NCBI RefSeq assembly: GCF_014196835.1
Contig: NZ_JACIEK010000003.1
Span: forward strand, 222,957 to 286,956
Direction: 5' to 3'
From: Aureimonas pseudogalii
GTDB taxonomy: Bacteria; Pseudomonadota; Alphaproteobacteria; Rhizobiales; Rhizobiaceae
Length of the DNA: 64,000 bases
Shown here: positions 38,953 to 46,860 of the stretch, piece by piece
Numbering within the stretch: position 1 is the stretch's first letter
Layout: the number at the start of each line of letters is the position of its first letter
The notes under the pieces: model-generated
The model's database searches: none
What the model saw: only the letters and a program-made list of their open reading frames with translations
Told to the model about the DNA's origin: nothing
Program-made: the position numbers and the translations under genes

Positions 38953-40422
38953 ATGGATCGCATCAGCTTCCACCAGTTGTTTTCCGCTCTTCCCAGCCCG
39001 CACATGATCGTCGATCGCGATCTCATCTTCTCGGCCGTCAATCGCGCCTACGAGGAGGTGACCATGCAGACGGGGGAGAACCTCGTCGGGCGAAATCTCT
39101 TCGATGCCTTCCCCAACGACGGGGAGAGCGGTCGCCGGGTCCGCAGTTCGCTCGATCGGGTCTTCCAGACGGCGGAGCCCGATACGCTGGCCTATGTGGA
39201 GTACGAGATCCCCATCGCCGGCGATCCGAAGGGTGGGTTCGAGACGCGGTACTGGACCGCGGTACACACGCCGCTTCTGGACGAGCGCGGCGAGGTCGCG
39301 TTCGTTCTGCAAAACACCGTCGACATTACCGAAATGGTGCGACTGCGGGCGGCGGCGTCCTTGCCGTTCCAGGCCTTTCCCGGCGAACTGGAACTCGTGC
39401 AGCGGGCGCGCGAGGCGGAAGAGGCCTATCAGGACACGCTCAAACAGACCGACGAGTTCCGTCGGATCTTCGATCAGGCGCCGGGCATGGTGGCGCTGCT
39501 CCAAGGCCCGCGGCACATCTTCACCTTCGCCAACGAGGCCTATCGCACCTTCGTCGGCGGGCGCGAGATCCTCGGACTGTCCCTCGTGCAGGCCTTGCCC
39601 GAGATCAAGGGGCAGGGGATCGAAGCAGCCTTCGACGACGTGTATCGTACCGGGAAGGCGCGGATCGCCCATGACCAGCGCGTGCTCATTGCGGATGCAG
39701 GCGGCACTTTGCGCGAGGCTTTCGTCGATTTCTCCTATCATCCGATCCGCACTCGCGACGGCGAGATTTCCGGCATCTTCGTGCAGAGCTATGACCGCAC
39801 GCAGAGCGTTCGTGCGCTCCAGCAGCAGCGGCTGCTGATCGACGAGCTCAATCACCGCGTGAAGAACACGCTCTCCACCGTGCAGTCGCTGGCGCGTCGC
39901 TCGTTCCGCACCAACGAGGACCGGGAGGACGCCCGCCGTGTCTTCGAGGCGCGCATTCTCGCGCTGTCCAACGCGCACAACCTGCTCAGCGAGCAGCGCT
40001 GGGAGTCGGCGGATCTGCGCACGATCCTGCAGCTCGAGCTCGGCGCCTTCGGCGACGAACGCTTCGTGGTCGACGGACCCTCGATTCCCTTGACGCCGCG
40101 GGCCGCGATCGCGCTGGCGATGGTGTTTCACGAACTGGCCTCGAACGCGGTGAAGTATGGCGGCCTCTCGCAGGCCGGCGGGGGGCTCTCGATCCATTGG
40201 AAGGTGACCGATGGGCGGCTCGTCTTCCAGTGGGAGGAGACGGGGCTGCCCGGCGACGCGCAGGAGCCGAGGCCGGGCTTCGGCATGCGGATGCTGGAGC
40301 GTATCGTCACCGGCGAACTCGAAGGCAATCTGATGGTTGACTTCCGTGCCGATCGGCTCACTTGGCGTTTCGACATCAAGCGCACGGAAGTCGAGGACAT
40401 GGGCCGATCGGATGATGACTGA
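38953..40422 (+). CDS. PAS-domain HWE-family histidine kinase
   Basis: A 489-residue soluble sensor kinase. Two PAS domains are visible (about 5-125 with PHMIVDRDLIFSAVNRAY, and 170-285 with FTFANEAYRTFVGG), then the HWE-type dimerisation region LLIDELNHRVKNTLSTVQSL with His301 and an ATPase domain with FHELASNAVKYGG (Asn398). No membrane segment is seen, so it senses an internal cue. The start at 38953 is the Met before DRISFHQLF; an earlier in-frame ATG at 38908 has no support. It overlaps the receiver gene by 8-11 bp. Confidence 0.88.
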   Translation: MDRISFHQLFSALPSPHMIVDRDLIFSAVNRAYEEVTMQTGENLVGRNLFDAFPNDGESGRRVRSSLDRVFQTAEPDTLAYVEYEIPIAGDPKGGFETRYWTAVHTPLLDERGEVAFVLQNTVDITEMVRLRAAASLPFQAFPGELELVQRAREAEEAYQDTLKQTDEFRRIFDQAPGMVALLQGPRHIFTFANEAYRTFVGGREILGLSLVQALPEIKGQGIEAAFDDVYRTGKARIAHDQRVLIADAGGTLREAFVDFSYHPIRTRDGEISGIFVQSYDRTQSVRALQQQRLLIDELNHRVKNTLSTVQSLARRSFRTNEDREDARRVFEARILALSNAHNLLSEQRWESADLRTILQLELGAFGDERFVVDGPSIPLTPRAAIALAMVFHELASNAVKYGGLSQAGGGLSIHWKVTDGRLVFQWEETGLPGDAQEPRPGFGMRMLERIVTGELEGNLMVDFRADRLTWRFDIKRTEVEDMGRSDDD

Positions 40423-40795
40423 GCAGCCATCCTGCGCAGGCCTGCGGATCTTCGCCGTGGAGGACGAGAGCCTCGTGGCGATGCAGCTCGAGGACATTCT
40501 GGCCGATCTCGGATGCGAGATCGTCGGGCTGGCGATGCGGGTGCCGCGTGCTCTCGCGATGCTTGATGGTTCGCCGAAGATCGATGCTGCCGTCCTCGAC
40601 ATGAACATCGCCGGCGAGAAGGTCTATCCGGTGGCCGAGCGCCTACGTGACGGAGGCGTGCCCATCATCTTCGCGACCGGCTACGGCGTCAGCGGGATCG
40701 CCGAAGAGTGGCGGTCCTGGCCGATTCTCCAGAAGCCCTATACCGGCGATCAGGTCGAAAGCGCCTTGATGCGCGCCCTGTCGCTGCATCGATGA
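40412..40795 (+). CDS. Stand-alone response regulator receiver
   Basis: A 127-residue single CheY-like domain: acidic pair Glu17/Asp18 in FAVEDESLVA, phospho-acceptor Asp63 in AVLDMNIAGE, and Lys108 in LQKPY. There is no output domain. It starts inside the end of the kinase gene (ATG at 40412 or 40415), so it is the likely partner of the HWE kinase, either as signal output through protein contact or as a phosphate sink. Confidence 0.88.
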   Translation: MMTEQPSCAGLRIFAVEDESLVAMQLEDILADLGCEIVGLAMRVPRALAMLDGSPKIDAAVLDMNIAGEKVYPVAERLRDGGVPIIFATGYGVSGIAEEWRSWPILQKPYTGDQVESALMRALSLHR

Positions 40796-40898
40796 CCGCC
40801 CGAGGTCGATCGGTCGTCCCGGCGAGGTGACGGAGCGGCCTTCACCTGCTAGGCGCTTCCCCGACGTTTCCTCTCCCATCGAAGGGCCGCATTCCCGC

Positions 40899-41549
40899 AT
40901 GGATCAATTCGTTCAAGGCCTGATGGAGAATTTCGGGGTGTTCGGGATCGCCCTCCTGATGTTCCTCGAAAACATCTTCCCGCCGATCCCCTCCGAGATC
41001 ATCATGCCGCTGGCCGGCTATCAGGCGGCGACCGGCCAGATGTCGATGGTGGCGGTGATTCTGGCGGGAACGGCCGGTTCGCTCCTCGGCATCCTGCCCT
41101 GGTACTATCTCGGCCTTCTCGTCGGCGAGGATCGCATCATCCGGCTGGCGGATCGATACGGCCGGTGGATCACCATGTCGGCGGACGACGTGGAGGCCGC
41201 CGATCGCTGGTTCCGCAAATATGGTGTTCTGGCAGTCATGCTCGGCCGCCTCGTGCCGACCGTTCGCACGCTCATTTCCGTGCCGGCCGGCCTTTCGCGT
41301 ATGCCGATCGGCAAGTTTCTCGCATTCTCGGCCATCGGGACCGTGGTCTGGACGGCCGGTCTCGCCTTCGCCGGATATCTGCTGGCGCAGCAATACGAGA
41401 AGGTGAACGACTATGTCGGCCCGGTGTCGAACGCGGTCATCCTCATCGTGGTGGTGCTCTACGTCTACCGGGTCGTCACCTTCAAGGCCAAGCCTCGGCG
41501 CGTGCCGGTGGACTTGAAGTCCAACGAGCATCCGCATCGCCATGACTGA
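40899..41549 (+). CDS. DedA-family membrane protein
   Basis: A 216-residue inner-membrane protein of the DedA/VTT superfamily, implicated in lipid-carrier or phospholipid flipping and membrane homeostasis. LMFLENIFPPIPSEIIMPLAG is split by the conserved Glu and Pro residues, and GRLVPTVRTLISVPAGLSRM is the second re-entrant motif. There are about five hydrophobic segments. The ATG at 40899 is preferred to the upstream in-frame codons. It overlaps the MOSC gene by 8 bp. Confidence 0.9.
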   Translation: MDQFVQGLMENFGVFGIALLMFLENIFPPIPSEIIMPLAGYQAATGQMSMVAVILAGTAGSLLGILPWYYLGLLVGEDRIIRLADRYGRWITMSADDVEAADRWFRKYGVLAVMLGRLVPTVRTLISVPAGLSRMPIGKFLAFSAIGTVVWTAGLAFAGYLLAQQYEKVNDYVGPVSNAVILIVVVLYVYRVVTFKAKPRRVPVDLKSNEHPHRHD

Positions 41550-42135
41550 CGGTCTGCAGCCCACGCGCGTTCCTGCACGACGGTTGCTGGCCGAGGTGTC
41601 CGGGCTTTTCCGCGCGAGCGGCAAGAGCTTCGTAACCGAACCGGCGGAGCATCTGCCTCTCGGCTTCGACGGCATCGCCGGGGACTTCCACCTCGGCGAA
41701 ACCCGCCGCACGGGCGGGCGCGAGCCCTGGTATCCACGGGGTACCGAGATCCGCAACGAGCGGCAGCTTTCGATCGTCTCTTCCGCGGAACTTCGCGAGG
41801 TCGCGGCGGCGCTGGATCTTCCCGAGATGCGGGCGGAGTGGATCGGCGCCAATCTGGTGCTCGACGGGATCGAGCGGTTGAGCTGGCTTCCGGCGCGAAC
41901 GCTTCTCTTCTTTGAAGGCGGCGTCACGCTGAAGATCGACGGCGACAACGCGCCCTGCCGCTCGGCGGGCCGCGCCATCGTCGAGCACGGGGGGGCGCGC
42001 CCCGAAGTGCAGTTCGAGTTCGTGAAGGCCGCGCGTCATCGCCGCGGGCTCGTCGCCTGGGTCGAGAAGCCCGGCGAGATCCGGCTCGGCGAGCGGCTGG
42101 AAGCCAGACTGCCGGAGCAGTGGATCTACGAGTAG
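41542..42135 (+). CDS. MOSC-domain protein
   Basis: A 197-residue protein with a single MOSC (molybdenum cofactor sulfurase C-terminal) domain, seen in GDFHLGETRRTGGREPWYPR and GTEIRNERQLSIVSS. Such stand-alone proteins are small molybdenum-cofactor-binding or sulfur-handling proteins, mostly of unknown substrate. The start overlaps dedA, so they are co-transcribed. Convergent with the DUF2293 gene, 3 bp away. Confidence 0.82.
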   Translation: MTDGLQPTRVPARRLLAEVSGLFRASGKSFVTEPAEHLPLGFDGIAGDFHLGETRRTGGREPWYPRGTEIRNERQLSIVSSAELREVAAALDLPEMRAEWIGANLVLDGIERLSWLPARTLLFFEGGVTLKIDGDNAPCRSAGRAIVEHGGARPEVQFEFVKAARHRRGLVAWVEKPGEIRLGERLEARLPEQWIYE

Positions 42136-42138
42136 TCG

Positions 42139-42519
42139 TCAGTCCGCATCCGGCCGCTGGCGAAGCGCAGGCGTATCGTCCAGTTCGGTCTCGGCGTCCT
42201 CGTCCTCGCCTTCCACCTCGTCCGGCTCGGACACAAGCTGGCGCGTCGACGCCCAATCGTCGAGGACCGCGTTCACGGCGTCGAGCACGAAGAACCGGGC
42301 CTCGTCGCGCTCGTAGCCGTCGTCGCGCAACTCGTCATAGTCGGTGTGCTGGTGACGAATGTGGGCGAGGGTGGCGAGCCACACGGCTGCCGCCGGTGTC
42401 AGACTTCGCATGTGCCGCGAACCCGCATCGGCGCGGATCGCCTCCGCGTCGAGGAACGGCACGCGGGGGATCAGCAAGGTCAGGTGGCGAGCGATCGCCT
42501 TCTGCCGTTCGGTCGCCAT
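42139..42519 (-). CDS. DUF2293-domain protein
   Basis: A 126-residue protein. MATERQKAIARHLTLLIPRV and LDAEAIRADAGSRHMRSL, together with AHIRHQHTDYDELRDDGYERDEAR in pieces, match the DUF2293 family, whose function is not known. The tail is strongly acidic (EPDEVEGEDEDAETELDD). The start is 1 bp past the stop of the trmO-like gene, so it is co-expressed with it. Confidence 0.75.
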   Translation of the reverse strand: MATERQKAIARHLTLLIPRVPFLDAEAIRADAGSRHMRSLTPAAAVWLATLAHIRHQHTDYDELRDDGYERDEARFFVLDAVNAVLDDWASTRQLVSEPDEVEGEDEDAETELDDTPALRQRPDAD

Positions 42520-42520
42520 C

Positions 42521-43012
42521 TTACGCTTCCGGCGGGCTATCGACGCTGGCGAAATACGGTTTGATGTCGATGATCGGGGTTCCGTCGAGGAGATCGATCG
42601 CGTCGATGGCGAGGACTGCGCCGTCCTGCTCGACGGCCAGTAGACGGACGAGATGCAGCCCAATGGGGTTGGGTCGCACGGGCGAGCGCAGGGCGAAGGT
42701 GCTGGTGGGGCGCTCCGCATGACGCGGCATCTGCATCGCGAGGTCGCGTCGCGCCATGTGCAACCAGCTGAGCAGAAAGATCCATGACCCCACCTCCAGC
42801 GAGGCGAGGGCGGGCCGAAACGCCTCGTCAATCTCGACACGGGCACCGACGCCGGCCTCACGCGCCGCGCGCAGGTTCTTCGGGCAGTCCGCCCGTGTCG
42901 TCCAAGGCGAGCGGACGCGACCCACGAAGACCAGTCTCGCGTCGTCGGCCTCGGCGGGTTCGAAGGCGAGGCGGGTTTCATCGGGGCGGATGTCGGACAT
43001 CGAATCGTTCAT
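42521..43012 (-). CDS. TrmO-like tRNA t6A37 methyltransferase
   Basis: A 163-residue protein of the TsaA/TrmO (UPF0066) family, which N6-methylates threonylcarbamoyl-adenosine 37 in tRNA-Thr using SAM. FVGRVRSPWTTRADCPKN and the conserved block RPTSTFALRSPVRPNPIGLH, then LLDGTPIIDIKPYFAS, are diagnostic. It is somewhat short and lacks a long C-terminal domain, as many alphaproteobacterial forms do. The start is uncertain between ATGs at 43012 and 43000; neither has a strong ribosome site. Confidence 0.82.
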   Translation of the reverse strand: MNDSMSDIRPDETRLAFEPAEADDARLVFVGRVRSPWTTRADCPKNLRAAREAGVGARVEIDEAFRPALASLEVGSWIFLLSWLHMARRDLAMQMPRHAERPTSTFALRSPVRPNPIGLHLVRLLAVEQDGAVLAIDAIDLLDGTPIIDIKPYFASVDSPPEA

Positions 43013-43092
43013 CGCTTGAGGGTAGGCCAATTGGCGGGGCGGTGAAACGCCGGAAGCGGCCAGCCTCGTCTTGCATCTCGGCGGACCGAGAT

Positions 43093-43108
43093 ATAAAGAT
43101 ATCTTTAT
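43093..43108. promoter_or_regulatory. Perfect 16-bp palindrome, probable operator of the ArsR-type regulator
   Basis: ATAAAGATATCTTTAT is a perfect palindrome 26 bp upstream of the TTG start of the ArsR-methyltransferase gene and in an otherwise GC-rich region. ArsR-family repressors of methionine/SAH metabolism (SahR-like) use AT-rich palindromes of this type. The site also lies between this gene and the divergent trmO unit, so it could control both. Confidence 0.65.
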
Positions 43109-43133
43109 GTGATGGCGAACGAGGGAGGTTTCG

Positions 43134-44135
43134 TTGCCGGCCTCTTTCGAGCGCACTGTCGATCTGCTGAAGGCGATCGCCGAGCCGACCCGGCTCCGGC
43201 TTGTGATCCTGCTGGCCGATCACGATCTCACTGTGTCCGACCTGACATCGATCCTCGGCCAGTCGCAGCCGCGCATCTCGCGCCATCTCAAGCTCCTCGT
43301 CGAATCGGGAACGGTGTCACGCCATCAAGAGGGCGCCTGGGCCTATTTCCGCCTTGGCGACGATCCGATGGTGTTGGAACTCGCGCATTCTCTTCGTACC
43401 GGCATCGTGGACGAGGACGGTCTTCTGGCGCGTGACCGCGAGCGTCTGGGCGCCGTCCGCGACGAACGCGCCGAACGCGCGTCGAGTTACTTTCGGCGCA
43501 ATGCCGAGCAATGGGACCGGATCCGCTCTCTCCACATTCCCGATGCCGACGTCGAAGCGGCGATGGACCAGGCGCTCGGCCAGGGTCCGCTCGGCGCGTT
43601 CCTCGACATCGGTACGGGAACGGGGCGCCTACTTGAACTGATGGCCCCACGCAGCGATCGTGCGGTCGGCATCGACGCCTCTCGCGAGATGCTGGCGATC
43701 GCGCGGGCCAAGCTCGATTCGGCGGGGCTGACGCGTGCGAGCGTGCGGCAAGGCGATGCCTACCGTCTGCCGGTGCCGCGCGGCGCCTTCGATCTGGCGA
43801 CGCTGCACCAGGTGCTGCACTATCTCGACGATCCCGCTGCGGCGGTGCGCGAGGCCGCGCTCGCGCTGCGACCGGGCGGTCGTCTCGTCATCGTCGATTT
43901 CGCGCCGCATCGGCTCGAATTCCTGCGCACCGAGCATGCGCATCTTCGCCTGGGCTTCAGCGACGCCGCTTTGCGAGGGTATGCCGCGTCGGCCGGACTG
44001 GAGCTCGAGACCGTCCTCTTCCTGCCGCCGGCGGGCGACCGCCCCGACCTCCTCACCGTCGTGCTCCTCGTCGCCCGCAGACCGCGAGGCCATTCCGAAA
44101 TGCCGGCATCCAAGCGCCGCACCGAAACCGCCTGA
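43134..44135 (+). CDS. ArsR-family regulator fused to SAM-dependent methyltransferase domain
   Basis: A 333-residue protein with an N-terminal ArsR winged helix (about 1-95: LLKAIAEPTRLRLVILLA, LGQSQPRISRHLKLLVESG) and a C-terminal class I methyltransferase fold (about 115-310: FLDIGTGTGRLLELM, DLATLHQVLHYLDDP). The gene type directly upstream of metF is widespread in Rhizobiales and is thought to sense SAM or SAH through the methyltransferase fold. The start is a TTG at 43134 with GGGAGG 7 nt upstream. 12 bp separate it from metF. Confidence 0.88.
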   Translation: MPASFERTVDLLKAIAEPTRLRLVILLADHDLTVSDLTSILGQSQPRISRHLKLLVESGTVSRHQEGAWAYFRLGDDPMVLELAHSLRTGIVDEDGLLARDRERLGAVRDERAERASSYFRRNAEQWDRIRSLHIPDADVEAAMDQALGQGPLGAFLDIGTGTGRLLELMAPRSDRAVGIDASREMLAIARAKLDSAGLTRASVRQGDAYRLPVPRGAFDLATLHQVLHYLDDPAAAVREAALALRPGGRLVIVDFAPHRLEFLRTEHAHLRLGFSDAALRGYAASAGLELETVLFLPPAGDRPDLLTVVLLVARRPRGHSEMPASKRRTETA

Positions 44136-44147
44136 AGGATTGTCGCC

Positions 44148-45059
44148 ATGGCCCAACGCAAGTCGCAGCGGTCTCCGATCCGCGCCTCGTTCGAGTTCTT
44201 CCCGCCGAAGACGCCCGCGATGGAGGCGACGCTCTGGACGGCCATTCAGCGGCTGGCGCCGTTGCGGCCCGACTTCGTGTCCGTCACCTACGGGGCTGGC
44301 GGCTCGACCCGCGAGCGCACCCACCATACGGTGAAGCGCTTGCTGGCGGAAACCGAGTTGAAGCCTGCGGCGCATCTCACCTGCGTCGATGCCAGCCGCG
44401 CGGAGGTGGACGACGTCGTGCGCCAGTACAGCACCACCGGCGTGCGCCATTTCGTGGCGTTGCGCGGCGACGGGCAGGGCGGGGCGGGCGCGGCCTACGA
44501 GGCGCATCCCGAGGGGTATCGCAATGCCGTCGATCTCACGGCGGGCATCAAGCGGATCGACCCCGACATCGAGGTGTCGGTCTCCGCTTATCCCGAGAAG
44601 CACCCCGAGAGTCCGGATTTCGCCACCGACATCGACCTGCTCAAGCGCAAGGTCGACAACGGCGCGACGCGGGCGATCACCCAGTTCTTCTTCGACAACG
44701 ACCTCTACGAGCGGTTCGTCGAGCGGGTCCGTCGCGCCGGCATCTACGTGCCGATCGTACCCGGCATCGTGCCGATCCACGACTTCACGAAGATCGCTCG
44801 CTTTTCGGCGGCCACCGGCGCCTCGATCCCCGCTTGGCTCGCCGAGCGCTTTCAAGGACTGGAGAGCGATCCGCATACGCATAGCCATGTTGCCGCTGCG
44901 GTTTGCGCCGAACAGGTACTCGACCTCGCGGAGCGCGGCATTTCGGACTTCCATTTCTACACGATGAACCGGGCGGACCTCGTCTACTCAATCTGCCATA
45001 TTCTTGGCTTACGCGGCGAAGCTCCTGCGGAGCCCGTCTCCGAAGCGGCAGCTGCCTGA
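44148..45059 (+). CDS. metF: 5,10-methylenetetrahydrofolate reductase
   Basis: A 303-residue FAD-dependent enzyme reducing methylene-THF to methyl-THF for methionine synthesis. ASFEFFPPKTPAMEATLW at the N-terminus with the catalytic Glu, FVSVTYGAGGSTRERT, and GATRAITQFFFDNDLYERF are the family marks; the C-terminal FHFYTMNRADLVYSICHILG is typical. It is in one unit with the ArsR-methyltransferase regulator and ends at a good terminator. One-carbon units from choline breakdown could feed it. Confidence 0.95.
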   Translation: MAQRKSQRSPIRASFEFFPPKTPAMEATLWTAIQRLAPLRPDFVSVTYGAGGSTRERTHHTVKRLLAETELKPAAHLTCVDASRAEVDDVVRQYSTTGVRHFVALRGDGQGGAGAAYEAHPEGYRNAVDLTAGIKRIDPDIEVSVSAYPEKHPESPDFATDIDLLKRKVDNGATRAITQFFFDNDLYERFVERVRRAGIYVPIVPGIVPIHDFTKIARFSAATGASIPAWLAERFQGLESDPHTHSHVAAAVCAEQVLDLAERGISDFHFYTMNRADLVYSICHILGLRGEAPAEPVSEAAAA

Positions 45060-45077
45060 CGGGCTTGCGCCATGAAA

Positions 45078-45105
45078 AAGGGCCGGTACGACCGGCCCTT
45101 GTCAT
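45078..45105. terminator. Terminator between metF and the small membrane protein gene
   Basis: AAGGGCCGGT-ACG-ACCGGCCCTT, a perfect 10-bp stem (45078-45100), preceded by AAAAA and followed by GTCATTTCTT, so it can act on both strands between the convergent metF and the 45130-45216 gene. Confidence 0.75.
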
Positions 45106-45129
45106 TTCTTGCCGGGCTGTCGGACCCGG

Positions 45130-45216
45130 TTAGGGGACGATCCCCATGACCATCGCCGCGACGAACACGAAAGCGGAGCCGATCATCACCAGGTTCAGTG
45201 AACGAGTGAGTTCCAT
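45130..45216 (-). CDS. 28-residue putative membrane protein
   Basis: A short gene on the minus strand: a start ATG at 45216, 28 codons and a TAA at 45130-45132. The product is one hydrophobic helix (NLVMIGSAFVFVAAMVMGIV) after a charged start MELTRS, so it should insert in the membrane with the N-terminus in the cytoplasm. A strong GAGGAGG ribosome site lies about 9 nt upstream of the ATG, much better than at most neighbouring genes. It is flanked by a terminator and by an AT-richer region (45225-45290) that could hold its promoter. Function unknown. Confidence 0.6.
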   Translation of the reverse strand: MELTRSLNLVMIGSAFVFVAAMVMGIVP

Positions 45217-45394
45217 GGAAGCTGCCTCCTCACGAGATGTTTCAATCTTCATGAATTCTTCAACTTCGTAAAGACGGATTCGTTGCCGTGCTGCGGCGAC
45301 GAATTGTGGTGTGATCGCGGTTTCTCAGCGAACGCTAGGGCTTAGCGTCATCGCCGTATATTATGGATTTTAACGAAGTCCGGTGCGTCGCCCA

Positions 45395-46663
45395 TCACGT
45401 ACGCCGAAGCCCAGCCTCGAAGCGTACCGCGCCCGCCAGAAGCAGTCGGTCGCCACCGAACCGGGCGACGAGCGTCAGTCCGAGCGGAAGACCGTTCGGT
45501 GCCCGCAGCCCCGGCACGTTGATGCAGGGCGTTCCCGCCAGGGTCCACAGACGATTGAAGGCAGGATCGCCCGTCGACCCTTCCGACAGCAACGGCGCCA
45601 CTCCGCTCGCCGAAGGCGCGAGGATGAGATCGACATTGTCGAAGAGTTCCGCCGTGGCCCGCCGAGCGCGCCGCGCGGAACGCCGCGCTTCGTCGTAGCG
45701 CGTGGCCTCGATGGCGCCGCCGCGATCGAGAGCTTGCAGAAGCGCGGGCGAGATCTCACCGCGATGCCGAGTCCGCTCGTCGAGAAGGGACATCGCGCCC
45801 TCGTAGTCCTGAATCACAGCTTGGATCTCGCGACCGGTTCGCAGGCTCTCCGTTTCCTCGACGTCGCGCACAAACCATCCGAGCTCTTCGCCGACCCGAG
45901 CGCCCTTCCGGAGCGCATCCGCCATTGCGGGATCCAGCTGGTCGTAGATTCCCGATCGATAGATCCCGAGCCGAAGCCGATCGATGTCGAGCCCGGCTTC
46001 GTGGTCCAACGGGCGCCGCGAGAGGATGCCGGCGAAGCGTGCGACGTCGCGCGCGGACGGGGCGAACAGCCCCACCGTGTCGAGCGACCATGCGAAAGTC
46101 TTCACACCCACGGTCGGCAGCAGCCGGAAGCTCGGCTTCAATCCGGCGATGCCGCAATAGGCAGCGGGACGGATGATGGAGCCGGCGGTCTGCGTGCCGA
46201 GGGCCACGGGGATGAACCCAGCCGCGACGGCCGCGGCCGAACCGGACGACGATCCGCCGGGGCTGCGAAGTCGGTCATGCGGGTTGCGCGTCGCGGCGGG
46301 GTTCATGGCGGCGAATTCCGTGGTTGCCGTCTTGCCGGCGACCCATCCACCGGCCCCGCGCACCTGCGCGACGATGGCGGCGTCGGCTCGAGGCTGGTGG
46401 TCCCGATAGATCGGCGAGCCGTAGGTGGTCGGCAGGTCGAACGTGTCGAAGAGATCCTTCACGCCGACCGCGATGCCGCGCAACGGGCCGTCCACCGGCA
46501 CGTCTGCGGGAAGCGGCGCGCGCGCCACGAAGGCTCGGAGCTCCTCGTCGTCGGCATCGATCCTGCGCGCGCTCTCGGCCAGCGCCTGCCTCGGCGTCGT
46601 CTCGCCGGCGGCGATGCGGTTCTGGATGTCGACGATCGACTGCGGAGGAAAGACGGTGCCCAT
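45395..46663 (-). CDS. Amidase signature family hydrolase
   Basis: A 422-residue amidase with the Ser-cisSer-Lys triad: Lys69 in AVGVKDLFDTFD, cis-Ser138 in SPGGSSSGSAAA and nucleophile Ser162 in TQTAGSIIRPA. The substrate cannot be told; related enzymes act on aryl or alkyl amides, allophanate or indoleacetamide. It is not GatA, because it is shorter and lacks the gatC/gatB neighbours. The frame is open to 46756; the ATG at 46663 (MGTVFPPQS) gives the normal N-terminus. Confidence 0.85.
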   Translation of the reverse strand: MGTVFPPQSIVDIQNRIAAGETTPRQALAESARRIDADDEELRAFVARAPLPADVPVDGPLRGIAVGVKDLFDTFDLPTTYGSPIYRDHQPRADAAIVAQVRGAGGWVAGKTATTEFAAMNPAATRNPHDRLRSPGGSSSGSAAAVAAGFIPVALGTQTAGSIIRPAAYCGIAGLKPSFRLLPTVGVKTFAWSLDTVGLFAPSARDVARFAGILSRRPLDHEAGLDIDRLRLGIYRSGIYDQLDPAMADALRKGARVGEELGWFVRDVEETESLRTGREIQAVIQDYEGAMSLLDERTRHRGEISPALLQALDRGGAIEATRYDEARRSARRARRATAELFDNVDLILAPSASGVAPLLSEGSTGDPAFNRLWTLAGTPCINVPGLRAPNGLPLGLTLVARFGGDRLLLAGAVRFEAGLRRT

Positions 46664-46860
46664 GCTGTAGGCTTCTCGCAGAGCCCGGCCTTCGCCGAAA
46701 GCGCCGCGACGATTTCGTCCCGCCGAAGTGATCCCCATGGCGCGTCGAAACGTCATGGGACTGCCATCGGAGTCTGCTCAAGCGTGCCGACGGGGTTTCC
46801 ATCGGCGATGGGAGGGCCTTTAAGGGGCGCGATCACGCTTCGCAGTCATGGAGTCGACGC

